From contig JAZGUH010000932.1 of assembly GCA_037893225.1 (NCBI GenBank), forward strand, positions 124,001-188,000: a stretch of 64,000 nt of DNA. Direction: 5' to 3'. The notes beneath the pieces are model-generated. The model ran no database searches, was not told where the DNA came from, and saw only the letters and a program-made list of their open reading frames with translations. Source of the stretch: Hippasteria phrygiana. Its lineage: Eukaryota > Echinodermata > Asteroidea > Valvatida > Goniasteridae. The number at the start of each line of letters is the position of its first letter. The first letter of the stretch is position 1. The translations under genes were made by a program, and so were the position numbers. Positions 25,001 to 34,345 of the stretch are shown here, one piece after another.

Positions 25001-26022
25001 TGGCCGGTTTCTGATCATACTCCGGCGATTCTGAGTGGACATTGGAATGACCGGTTTCTGACCATACTCCGGCCATTCTGAATGGACATTGGAATAGCCG
25101 GTCACTGATCAGACTCCGGCCATTCTGAGTGGACATTGGAATGGCCGGTTTCTGATCATACTCCGGCCATTCTGAATGGACATTGGAATAGCCGGTCACT
25201 GATCAGACTCCGGCCATTCTGAGTGGACATTGGAATGGCCGGTTTCTGATCATACTCCGGCCATTCTGAATGGACATTGGAATAGCCGGTCACTGATCAG
25301 ACTCCGGCCATTCTGAGTGGACATTGGAATAGCCGGTTTCTGATCATACTCCGGCCATTCTGAGTGGACATTGGAATGGCCGGTTTCTGATCATACTCCG
25401 GCCATTCTGAGTGGACATTAGAATGGCCGGTTTCTGACCATACTCCGGCCATTCTGAGTGGACATTGGAATGGCCGGTTTCTGATCATACTCCGGCCATT
25501 CTGAATGGACATTGGAATGGCCGGTTTCTGACCATACTCCGGCCATTCTGAATGGACATTGGAATGGCCGGTTTCTGATCATACTCCGGCCATTCTGAAT
25601 GGACATTGGAATGGCCGGTTTCTGATCATACTCCGGCCATTCTGAGTGGACATTGGAATGGCCGGTTTCTGATCATACTCCGGCCATTCTGAGTGGACAT
25701 TGGAATGGCCGGTTTCTGATCATACTCCGGCCATTCTGAGTGGACATTGGAATGGCCGGTTTCTGATCATACTCCGGCCATTCTGAGTGGACATTAGAAT
25801 GGCCGGTTTCTGATCATACTCCGGCCATTCTGAGTGGACATTAGAATGGCCGGTTTCTGATCATACTCCGGCCATTCTGAATGGACATTGGAATGGCCGG
25901 TTTCTGATCATACTCCGGCCATTCTGAGTGGACATTGGAATAGCCGGTGTCGGTACAGACTCCGGCCATTCTGAGTAGACATTGGAATAGCCGGTGTCGG
26001 TAGAGACTCCGGCCATTCAGTT
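22091..26022 (-). repeat. 47-bp minisatellite, right array (about 84 units, inverted)
   Basis: Same unit as the left array but on the opposite strand (actccggccattctgagtgg ... aatggccggtttctgatcat). Subtypes include 'ccggtcactgatcagac' units recurring at irregular intervals and, at the right edge, 'ccggtgtcggtacagac' units. Because 47 is not a multiple of 3, all frames are open for about 60-90 codons. The resulting peptides (MSTQNGRSMIRNR etc.) are artefacts. Confidence 0.97.
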
Positions 26023-26331
26023 TCCTGCAACACTGACATGTACACACATTCAATTATTTAGATCTAAATATAAGCAGTTTGATTTTATCACAAAAAAATA
26101 TTCATTTTGATACAGAAAAAGAGAGATGGAAAAAGAATGTCTATTTCTAATCTTATTAGAGCCGAAAAAGTAGAAGTTCATTCATTACACAAAAGAGTGC
26201 AACAAAAGTAGGTTTTTTGGGAAAGATTCATCTGTTTTGCCCAAAAAAAAAAAAAGTGAACCTTTTTGAAGTAAAAAATATGTTAAAAATAGAAATATTA
26301 TTTTAGGAAAATACTTCTCACTCTGTTTGAT

Positions 26332-28347
26332 GAGATTCATGACCTAGTTTGAGCATTAGACCAGTTAATTCCTCAGGAACTATAATTCGGTCATTTCGCA
26401 TGATAACATCATCACATACTGTTAATTCATCTTTGATATTGAAGTATGGTTTCAGTACTGACAGGTTTTCAGATTTCATAAAACTGAACTTGTTAGGCCA
26501 ACCTGATTGAATGTATTTTCTTACTTCCCTTAATATTTCATCTTCTTTTGTACAGTTTTGTAAATTCTGGATGGAAATACTTGTACACATTTGTTCAAGT
26601 GCAATTTGGCAAATTACCGTGTCATCTGAATCAAATTCTTGTGGCTCGGCCGGAACTGGTAGTCGTGATAGTGCGTCCGCTACTATGTTTTCCTGACCTC
26701 TTTTGAACTTAATATCATAATGATCATCAATCTTGCGGACCAACGTGCAATACGCATTTATTGGCGATCTGAACCTTTTTTCAAGGTGATCAAAGCTTGA
26801 TGGTCAGTAACCAAAGTAAATTTTCGACCCAAAAGGTGAATATGGAACTTTTCACATGCCCATACACAAGCTAATGCTTCTCGTTCTCCAACAGAATAAT
26901 TTCTTTTAGTGCTTGACAATGTGCGGCTCGCACATTTGATTGTAACTTCTTGGCCATTTTTCACTTGCTTAAGTACGACCCCTAATCCATATGCTGATGC
27001 ATCGGTTGTAAGAGTAACGTCTTGATCAGGATCAAACATAGCAAGTTTTGGACTAAGACTGATATTACTTTTCAACTTGTCCATACTTCGTTGTGCTTCT
27101 TTAGACCAAACAAATTTTTGATCGTTTCGTAGCAGTACTCTCAAAGGTACTACGATTGTGGCAAACTGCGGAATGTACTTTGAAAAATACCCCGCTAAAC
27201 CTAGGAATGATCTCAAGGTTTTCTTGTCATGAGGTACTGGAGCATTAGTGATTGCATGGTACTTATCGCCAACTTGAATTCCAGTTGCGCTTACCGTGTG
27301 ACCCAGAAACTTTAAGCTAGCCTTTGAGAACAAGCATTTGTCCTTATTCATTACAACTCCATACTTATCTAGTCTTTCAAGAACTGCTTGTAAATTTGCA
27401 TCATGTTCGGCTTGATCTTTACCATAAACAATTAGGTCATCCAAGTAACTCTGAACACCTTTTAAACCACTCAGCATAATGCTCATCATTTTCTGAAATG
27501 CCGATGGTGCTGATGACAACCCAAAACACACTCTTTTATACTGAAATAAACCATCGTGCGTGATGAATGCAGTCAAACCTCTGGAATCCTTATGCAAAGA
27601 TTGCAAGTCTAATACAGATGCATTTCTCAATTCACTAAGTATTTCATCAATTTTTGGCAGTGGGTATTTATCAGGTATTATCGCTTCGTTTACTTTTCGC
27701 AAGTCAACACAGAGTCGTAATTGAAAATTTTTCTTCCATGAAACCACAATTGGTGAAACCCATTCAGCAGAATCAATTTTCTCAATGATACCTTGTTTCT
27801 CAAGTCTTTTCAACTCTTCGGACACTTTGTCTCTAACACTGAACGATAATCTACGTAGTTTTTGACTTACTGGTTGTACTTTCTCATTGACTTTGATTTT
27901 ATGCACAAATCCAGATACTGTTTTTAGTTCATCCTGAACATTGAACAGCTTCTCAAATTGTTGTACATGTTCAGGTAAGTTTACACTGTTTTCCTCACCC
28001 GAGTCAACATTGTTACATGACAAAGTGGAACCATCAATGTTAATGCGCAAGGCTTTCACAAGATCTCGGCCTAAAATATCGGTTCCCGATTCAACAACAT
28101 ACAAGTTCGTAATTAAAGTAGTGTCCTTGTATGAGAATGTACACTCAAAATACCCAAGTGTTTTGATCGTATGTTGCGTAAATGACAACAGTTTTTGTTC
28201 AGGGGGAGGTTTCTGTAACGCCTCCGGCAAAAAGTACTTGTTAAAAGTGCTCTTGGTAAGAATACTCACAATCGAACCAGTGTCAACCATCAGCGGCAGT
28301 TGTACCCCGTTGATATCAACATTGCAGACTACCGAGTCAGTTCCAGA
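26332..28347 (-). pseudogene. Protease-RT-RNase H of gypsy copy A
   Basis: The reading frame continues from gag after a TAG (28348-28350). Protease active site MVDTGS is near 28290. RT follows with LRLCVDLRKVN and the catalytic SYLDDLIVYG (YLDD at about residue 282 counted from 28290). The RT fingers/palm motif is abnormal: after SVLDLQS about six residues normally containing AYHQ are missing. RNase H has LTTDASAYGLG and TDHQALI. A TAA stops the frame at 26758-26760, and a one-base frameshift follows before DDHYDIKFKRG and ADALSRLP. The segment ends at the foldback insertion within the integrase His motif (HESH). Not functional as it stands. Confidence 0.88.
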
Positions 28348-28893
28348 CTACCGAGTCATTGCTTTTTCAAAGCGTAGCGCTATGTCCACGGCCTTTTGTA
28401 GTGTTAGTTCCTTTTCCATGAGTAATCTCTCTCGAATTTTTGGACTGTTCGTTTTTTCAACAACTTGATCTCTTATCATTTCGTCAGTCATTGCCCCAAA
28501 ATCGCATGTTTTCGAAAGGTCTCGAAGAGCACAAAGAAAAGTATTTATGGATTCACTTGAATGCTGTACCCGTTGTCTGAAATTGTACCTCTCAGCTACA
28601 ACGTTTACTGCTGGCTGAAAATGTTCTTGAAGGACTTGAACCGCATGCATGTAGACATTCGTACCTTGTGGAGGACTTTCTTCACTCCGGGGAAGTGTTG
28701 TGTAGACTCTCTGGCCTTCTACAACAAGGCAGTGAAGGAGGATTGCCTTCGTTCTTTCTGGCGAAAATTCATTTCCACCTATCGCTAATAGGTAGTTTTC
28801 AAAATTGGAGACCCACTGCTTCCAAATTATGGCCGGTTCTCCCGCTTCTTGAAGGAAAGGGGAGGGTTGAGTTAAGGAGCCTGCACTCGCCAT
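28348..28893 (-). CDS. Gag-like protein of gypsy copy A
   Basis: ATG at 28893 (MASAGSLTQPSPF), 181 codons, ending at TAG 28348-28350. Contains the retrotransposon gag capsid-type region (IIWKQWVSNFENYLLA ... LLHCLVVEGQRVY ... ERYNFRQRVQ ... FLCALRDLSKTCDF). No CCHC zinc knuckle is present before the protease. A 14-bp direct repeat (gactcggtagtctg) brackets the gag-pol junction, so an internal deletion may have removed the nucleocapsid and created the stop. Confidence 0.8.
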   Translation of the reverse strand: MASAGSLTQPSPFLQEAGEPAIIWKQWVSNFENYLLAIGGNEFSPERTKAILLHCLVVEGQRVYTTLPRSEESPPQGTNVYMHAVQVLQEHFQPAVNVVAERYNFRQRVQHSSESINTFLCALRDLSKTCDFGAMTDEMIRDQVVEKTNSPKIRERLLMEKELTLQKAVDIALRFEKAMTR

Positions 28894-28921
28894 GGGTGTG
28901 GTCGTCAACCTTGTCGCCAAA

Positions 28922-29102
28922 TGTTGTATCGTAGTTGTACACGTAATTGTAAATGAACGAAACAAGAACGCCGGCCAATGGTGTTACAAAACTCAACCCA
29001 TTTAATCAGCTTACTTGGCCCTTATATACGTTATGATAAATCCCTGTGCAAGGATATTGGAATAAAGTAGTCCCACTAATTTACATATAAATAGATATCA
29101 CG
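28922..29102 (-). repeat. 5' LTR of gypsy copy A
   Basis: 181 bp, nearly identical to the LTR at 18424-18604 (for example gtgcaagg versus gtgtaagg), with its first sense base changed from T to C. Near identity implies a recent insertion relative to the Harbinger element. Confidence 0.9.
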
Positions 29103-29299
29103 GTAGTATTATTTTTTAAAGGTGATCGGTGTCATTTCCAGCGGGGGAGGGGGACTTGCTGGCGGCATTTACGGGGTGATAAAAAATAGTATTTTTTAAA
29201 GATGGTTCAGACGTCGTTTTCCCTTCCTAGGACAAAAAGCTAGCTGGATCGCTACAGGCTTTCAGAACGCCTCTCTCCAAAATCAAAGCACTTATTATG

Positions 29300-30504
29300 T
29301 CACACAAGCTGTGGTGGTTGGTCCGGCTGGGGAAGTGGAGGGTCATCCGTTGGATCATCTTCAATGTCCGGGAAGCCTCGATGCTTGGCGATGTTGTGAA
29401 GGACAGCACAGGCCCCAATCACCCGGCACGCTCGTTTTGGTGAGAGCCGTATTTCACCGTGTATGCAGTGAAATCGACGTTTCCACTGTCCTATCGTCCT
29501 TTCAACGAGACTTCGAGTTGTTCTGCGAAATCAAAGGAAACTATTATTGTTTTGAAACGTCAACATCGGTCATCCTATTGTCGAGAGTCAGGACAGAAAA
29601 AATCGCGAGGCACACTAATTGACGTTAACAAGTTAGGCCTAGTTATTAAAAACCATTTGGGTTTTGGAATAGGCCTACAACCTGGATAACAATAACCACT
29701 TTAGAAATAAAAGGAATCAACTAACCTATGTGCTCAGTTGTAACTTGCTTCAGCACGATTTCCTGCTTGAAGAAACGGTGTGAGGAGCCAAGGTTTTGAA
29801 GGATAACTAGTGTCTCCTAACAGGTAAACCTCTCCATTTCCTTGTCCTCGTCGCTCAAAAACGTTGCATAATAAACTTTCTCTGAGTACCCTGGAGTCAT
29901 TGGTACTGCCCGGCCATTTGGCATTTAGTTGGGTGAAATTGCACTTATTATCCACAACAACTTGTACATTCATTGAGTGATAGTTTTTCCTGTTGACGTA
30001 TTGTTCTTCGTGTTCTGTGGGTGACTGCTACAATCCGTATGTGTGTACCGTCAATAAGCCCAACTACACCTGGAAATCCTGCGATGTTGAAAAAACCCTC
30101 TGAATATCCGGAATATCTGCAGCTGCTGGCCACTTCACAAAATCACCCAACTTTCGTGAAAGACACGAGGATACAACGTTTATTATTCTAGAGACGGAGG
30201 GCTGAGAAATCCTTACTGTATCCCCTACTGTTCGCTGAAATGTCCCGCATGCGTAAAATTGCAACGCAATCAATACCTTGGTTTCCGGAGGAATGGCACA
30301 ACTTCGTTCGGTCGGTGAATCAATTTCTTCTCTTATCAGGTCAGTAACAAACAAAACACCGTTTCTGTCGAACCTATAACGTGAGTAAAGTTCGCTGTCA
30401 GTAAACTCTGCCAAGGGGTTACATCTTTCACGAAATACTCGCTCTCTCCGAAGAACTCTTTCGTTAAAATGTCTGTGTTGCGCGGCACGTAAAAAAGCCG
30501 CCAT
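29300..30504 (-). pseudogene. Harbinger (HARBI1-like) DDE transposase, two exons, one frameshift and one stop
   Basis: Exon 1 (30504-29726) begins MAAFLRAAQHRHFNERV. It has the N-terminal region with LIALQFYACGTFQRTVGD and the HTH-like ISQPSVSRII, then VGLIDGTHIRI (first Asp). A one-base frameshift near 30025 follows, then the block ending YHSMNVQVVVDN, WPGSTNDSRVL and GDTSYPSKPWLLTPF (second Asp). A TGA interrupts the expected YN-R-AH motif near 29743, consistent with CGA to TGA decay. Intron 29523-29725 has a GTTAGT donor and a TTTCGCAG acceptor. Exon 2 (29522-29300) carries the catalytic Glu in [14 protein letters not shown] and ends in TGA. Cut-and-paste transposase of the PIF/Harbinger superfamily, inactive here. 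Confidence 0.85.
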
Positions 30505-30526
30505 GACACCTAAGCGCCCCGCTTAA

Positions 30527-31910
30527 AGACCAACTAAAACGCCATTTTTTTGTTGACTTTTTGGACTTATCTGATAGTTTATGCCTCCCAAAACTAATGT
30601 AACAAGTTTCATGATTCTGAAAAAGAAAAAAAATGTTTTTGAGCCATTCCTTCTCAGCCACTTTGACTCGATTCAGAAAAGGCCGAGGTCAACTGCGTGC
30701 CGTATCGCGCGAGTATTGACGTATACGTGTAGAAACATATGACGTCACTGTATTATACGACAATGTTTTACGTAGAGTCTGTACGTATTTTTTTGTCTAA
30801 GGGTATTACTTGCTGTGCTTTTTGCACATGATTCAGGTGTAACACTACGGTAAACATATTTTAAAGTGTTGACATCTTTGTGAGACACATTTAGAATTGG
30901 GGATGAGGCTTGTTCTTGCTGAAAAGCTAGTTATGATTCATACTTTCCTTTGTTTGCAGTCGGCTTTTATTGGGACCTGCGCGGTGAGTTGTGTGTGAGC
31001 TGATGCTATACTCTGGTCTGGCGACTTTGCTTATGCAGCCCTCTTAAGGACCCGCACCTTCTCAGAACTATACACACAATTTCTGTTATAAGGTACCAGA
31101 CTTAATCGCATGCAGCGCATGCGGTACCGTGCGTGTACAATGCATGTTGAGTCAAGCGAGCGTGGACAGGGAGGGAGACGGCCGGGGCTAGCTCTGGCTG
31201 CTGGAGCCGGCAACCGCAGGCAACGTCGTCGTGGTCTGGTTGTGCGCGTGAGTCCGGGACAGGATTGGAATGCTCGGTGCCTTTAGAGTTGGAATGGCTC
31301 CAGCCTTCAAACGGAATTGTGCCTTCAAACCCAGCTGAGTTTCCATACTAACACTATCATCAATACAGTCTTTGGCGAAATGTTCTGCACATATTTTCGA
31401 CCGTTTCGACAGCCAAAAATCAGATCTTGTATTGTCTACAAAGCAGACCCACTGTCGCCTTTGAACTCCACTCAGCACTGGGAATCGCAGTAAGGTTAGG
31501 TCAGGGTTTTTGTCGCTGTTCCTCGTGCAACCCCCAACTACACACGATCGAGGCATAATGATTATCCCAGAACCATGCTGATACTGAAATAATATCAAAA
31601 TTAGACAAAATAGACGGGAAAACGGAGGAGTTATGTCGACAAAAACTCTTCCAGCAGCATCAACTCCACGTACGTACATGCATAGTGTTTGGCTGTAGCA
31701 TCAACCGACTGTACACGTGTACGTCACGGGGTCACGTAAATACATTTAACATACATAATGAGCTTTCGCGAAACGGGATAAATGGTTCAGAATAACAACC
31801 CTTTTTTCTTAAATAGAAAAATCCCTCTCGTCTGCAAACTAATCTCCATCAGTTAAAAGAGTATTTAAACTGTCGGAAAAGTCCAAAAAGTTGGGCGTTT
31901 TAGTTGCTCT
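30527..31910 (-). mobile_element. Kolobok-like element with TTAA duplication, encoding a THAP domain
   Basis: Ends AGACCAACTAAAACGCC and (complement) AGAGCAACTAAAACGCC, each abutting TTAA (30523-30526, 31911-31914). A second block tttttggactt is shared by both arms at slightly different spacing. TTAA targets, a 5' RR terminus and a THAP-domain gene are all features of the Kolobok superfamily. At 1.4 kb with no catalytic domain, this is an internally deleted derivative. It landed about 20 bp upstream of the Harbinger transposase start codon. Confidence 0.75.
31186..31556 (-). CDS. THAP-type zinc finger fragment of a transposase
   Basis: From ATG at 31556 (MPRSCVVGGC): the C-x4-C pair, LLRFPVLSG, the invariant Trp in RRQWVCFV, and ICAEHF with the C-x2-H pair. 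These reproduce the C2CH THAP module. FRLKAGAIPTL follows, close to the AVPTIF-type end of the domain. THAP domains bind element ends in P- and Kolobok-type transposases. The frame then runs into low-complexity T/S sequence and stops, with no catalytic part. The ORF also extends upstream to 31679, but the MPRSC methionine gives the canonical THAP N-terminus. Confidence 0.8.
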
Positions 31911-31914
31911 TTAA

Positions 31915-32087
31915 GTGAGTTAAGACTAGTCAGACCGCACTTAGATTTAAGACACGAAAATAGGCCGGGTATTTAGCGCAAACGTTTTGTGAATATCGCA
32001 AAGTCGTTAAGATTTGTCTAAGTTGGGTATTTAAGTGGGGTGCTTATTTTTTTATGACTTAAGTTGTTTTGTGAATACGGCGCCAGA
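31915..32087. repeat. Right terminal region of the Harbinger element
   Basis: Reading inward from 32087: GGCGCCGTATTCACAAAAC, then several cttaag/ctaaat words and a second tattcacaaaacg at about 31990. These are the subterminal repeats typical of Harbinger ends. The host repeat resumes at gagctgcatatacgccctc. Confidence 0.7.
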
Positions 32088-32491
32088 GCTGCATATACGC
32101 CCTCTGTTGACAGCTACAAGCAAAGGTGGGGGAGTGAATAAACTGGTACCGTACATCGCGCATGTAATTTGGTGTCTTTTATTCGGTTTATTGGTTCTCG
32201 AGTGTGAGGTCATCATTTAAAAACCCGGCAGGGTGACACGACCCGGTCCAGTTTCACCCTGTCCAATACTAGAACGGTATACATATTGTGACGGAGCACG
32301 AACTGTAGCCTATGTGTTAAACTGAATCTCCAACTGTATGTATGATAACTGTATAGCACTGAGTCACCCACACTTTGCATACTGGAGAATCCCGACAGCT
32401 GATTGGTATATTGGATTTACGCACTGGAGAGAGATTGTACGTACTCAGGGGTATAAAAGCAGCTGCAGGGCTAGAGTGAGTTTAGGCAGAT
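32088..32491. repeat. Host repeat, downstream copy, part 2 (empty site for the LTR-like element)
   Basis: Continues the repeat broken at 15960. It contains a single GTAT at 32340-32343, where the upstream copy carries the 829-bp insertion. It ends with a TATA-like ggtataaaagcagc near 32450 and gagtttaggcagatg. About 30 bp (tatacatattgtgacggagc...) present here are missing from the upstream copy. Confidence 0.8.
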
Positions 32492-33480
32492 GATTTAAGT
32501 GATTATTTCATGATTGGAGCAAGTGATTGGGGTTTAAATAATACCAGACGAATAAGGAGGATGAAGAGGAGCGATTAAAGGCATAACCACTCAGTGTTTG
32601 TGATGTCTGACTCTGATTCCACTGGCTCGAATTATCATCAATTAGACAGAATCGCTGAATGCTAGGGCCAGAGTCCCAGGTTAAATAGAAGGGCCTGAGG
32701 GAATAACAAGCCTCGGGAATACCCCTTCCTAACTCCCCCTTCCATAGCCCGATTCCTAACCCCCCTTCCACATTCCACATGGGTATTCCACAGGCGGTAT
32801 TCTACCGGGGACATTCCACTGGCGGTATTCCATCGAGGACATAGTCTTGGTTCCAAGACGTTACTATAATTGTACTTTTGTAGTTTCGCAGTTGCAATGC
32901 ACAGGCAGCGCGATACAGGTAGTTGCAATGCACAGGCGAACAGAGCGATCAGATTTTGGATCGGTAACGTCTTGGTTAAGTTGGCATTTCGGGGGCGCGA
33001 CCAGACTGTACTATGGTAACTATTTTTATGCAGTATTCATATCACGTGATAATGCGGTTACGCAAATACGGGCAGACCTGAGGGTTGTGCATTACACGCA
33101 ACATGTACGCGGGTCGCGCGTCGCGTCTAGCCTTGATCAAGGCTGTCAAGCTTGTTCCCCATTAACGAGCGAGCGCCCAGTGCTATAGGCCTAGTCCTGG
33201 CCGAGCCTGCACGTCCATGTACGTACGTATAGTGTACTATTTACGACACACCGCTTTGCCTCTTCCACACGCGAAGCGACTATACGACGCGACGGCACGA
33301 CGGCTCCGTTGCATCGTGCCGTCGCTTCTTTCCCATTACTTTTGTGCACATTCTGGCGTCGCGTCGTACGTCGCGTCGTGCCGTCGTGCCGTCGCGTCGA
33401 TTTTTCCCAGCTTGCAGGTTTTCTTTCCTTAACGTCGCCCCTTCCGTCGCCCCTTCCGTCGCCCATCGCGTCGCACCGTC
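32492..33480. other. No gene seen
   Basis: Includes a short repeat of 'cattccac.ggcggtattcc' at 32760-32830 and a gcgtcgtgccgtcg-rich approach to the minisatellite from 33280. ORFs here have no recognisable domain. Confidence 0.35.
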
Positions 33481-33487
33481 GTGCGTC

Positions 33488-34296
33488 GGGTCGTGCGTCG
33501 GGTCGTGCTTCGCGTCTTGCTTCGCGTCTTGCTTCGCGTCTTGCTTCGCGTCTTGCTTCGCGTCTTGCTTCGCGTCTTGCTTCGCGTCTTGCTTCGCGTC
33601 TTGCTTCGCGTCTTGCTTCGCGTCTTGCTTCGCGTCTTGCTTCGCGTCTTGCTTCGCGTCTTGCTTCGCGTCTTGCTTCGCGTCTTGTTTCGCGTCTTGT
33701 TTCGCGTCTTGCTTCGCGTCTTGCTTCGCGTCTTGCTTCGCGTCTTGTTTCGCGTCTTGTTTCGCGTCTTGTTTCGCGTCTTGTTTCGCGTCTTGTTTCG
33801 CGTCTTGTTTCGCGTCTTGTTTCGCGTCTTGTTTCGCGTCTTGTTTCGCGTCTTGTTTCGCGTCTTGTTTCGCGTCTTGTTTCGCGTCTTGTTTCGCGTC
33901 TTGTTTCGCGTCTTGTTTCGCGTCTTGTTTCGCGTCTTGTTTCGCGTCTTGTTTCGCGTCTTGTTTCGCGTCTTGTTTCGCGTCTTGTTTCGCGTCTTGT
34001 TTCGCGTCTTGTTTCGCGTCTTGTTTCGCGTCGTGTTTCGCGTCGTGTTTCGCGTCGTGTTTCGCGTCGTGTTTCGCGTCGTGTTTCGCGTCGTGTTTCG
34101 CGTCGTGTTTCGCGTCGTGTTTCGCGTCGTGTTTCGCGTCGTGTTTCGCGTCGTGTTTCGCGTCGTGTTTCGCGTCGTGTTTCGCGTCGTGTTTCGCGTC
34201 GTGTTTCGCGTCGTGTTTCGCGTCGTGTTTCGCGTCGTGTTTCGCGTCGTGTTTCGCGTCGTGTTTCGCGTCGTGTTTCGCGTCGTGTTTCGCGTT
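33488..34296. repeat. 12-bp minisatellite in three homogenised blocks
   Basis: About 67 copies of a 12-bp unit. The first block is ttgcttcgcgtc (to about 33690, returning at 33710-33750), then ttgtttcgcgtc (to about 34030), then gtgtttcgcgtc (to about 34296). The period is a multiple of 3 and contains no stop, so several frames stay open for about 280-363 codons (KHDA/KQDA, RLAS/RLVS, CFAS repeats). Confidence 0.97.
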
Positions 34297-34345
34297 CATG
34301 CTATTGTGAACATGCGCAGTTGAAATATCGAAGTAGTTCACAGAG

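Larger units (their letters stand above)
19644..26327. mobile_element. Giant foldback element with minisatellite arms, inserted in the gypsy integrase
   Basis: The insert is bounded by TGAT on both sides (19640-19643, 26328-26331). Removing it and one TGAT restores a continuous integrase reading frame, so the boundaries are exact. The ends are imperfect inverted repeats: AACGCGTTCAGAACTATTT at the left and the complement of AACAGAGTGAGAAGTATTT at the right, 17 of the first 24 positions matching. Inside are two arrays of a 47-bp unit in opposite orientation (20120-21745 and 22091-26022) around a 345-bp spacer. No transposase is encoded. The architecture recalls Drosophila FB elements, whose arms are also tandem repeats, but the 4-bp duplication differs from theirs. 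Confidence 0.8.
18424..29102 (-). mobile_element. Ty3/gypsy LTR retrotransposon (copy A), split by a foldback element
   Basis: Sense strand is minus. LTRs of 181 bp lie at 18424-18604 (3') and 28922-29102 (5'), differing at only two positions that I can see, one of them the first base of the 5' LTR. GTAGT is duplicated at 18419-18423 and 29103-29107. A primer-binding-like TGGCGACAAGG lies two bases inside the 5' LTR and a ggggaaa polypurine run abuts the 3' LTR. Order is gag, protease, RT, RNase H, integrase, hence Ty3/gypsy. It sits inside the Harbinger element. Confidence 0.9.
15961..32087. mobile_element. Harbinger/PIF-like DNA transposon, about 16 kb with nested insertions
   Basis: The right end, read inward on the minus strand, is GGCGCCGTATTCACAAAAC followed by ACTTAAGTC. 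The left end begins at ACTTAAGTTTAAGG and lacks the outer 19 bp, so it appears truncated. It carries the two genes expected of Harbinger, a Myb/SANT-like protein (16272-17982, +) and a DDE transposase (29300-30504, -), in convergent order. Without the LTR retrotransposon and the Kolobok-like element, the element would be about 4 kb, normal for the superfamily. The insertion splits the host repeat at the junction intact near 14541. No target duplication can be read because of the left truncation. Confidence 0.75.

Noticed and set aside
20120..26022. CRISPR-like regular repeat
   Set aside because: Units are contiguous with no unique spacers, the array is inverted on itself, and the genome is animal.
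22509..26053. Series of minus-strand ORFs starting MSTQNGRSM or MSIQNGRSM
   Set aside because: The 47-bp satellite unit read in successive frames; the same peptides repeat every 141 bp. Not genes.
27941..28468. 175-codon plus-strand ORF
   Set aside because: Antisense shadow of the gypsy copy A protease/RT region.
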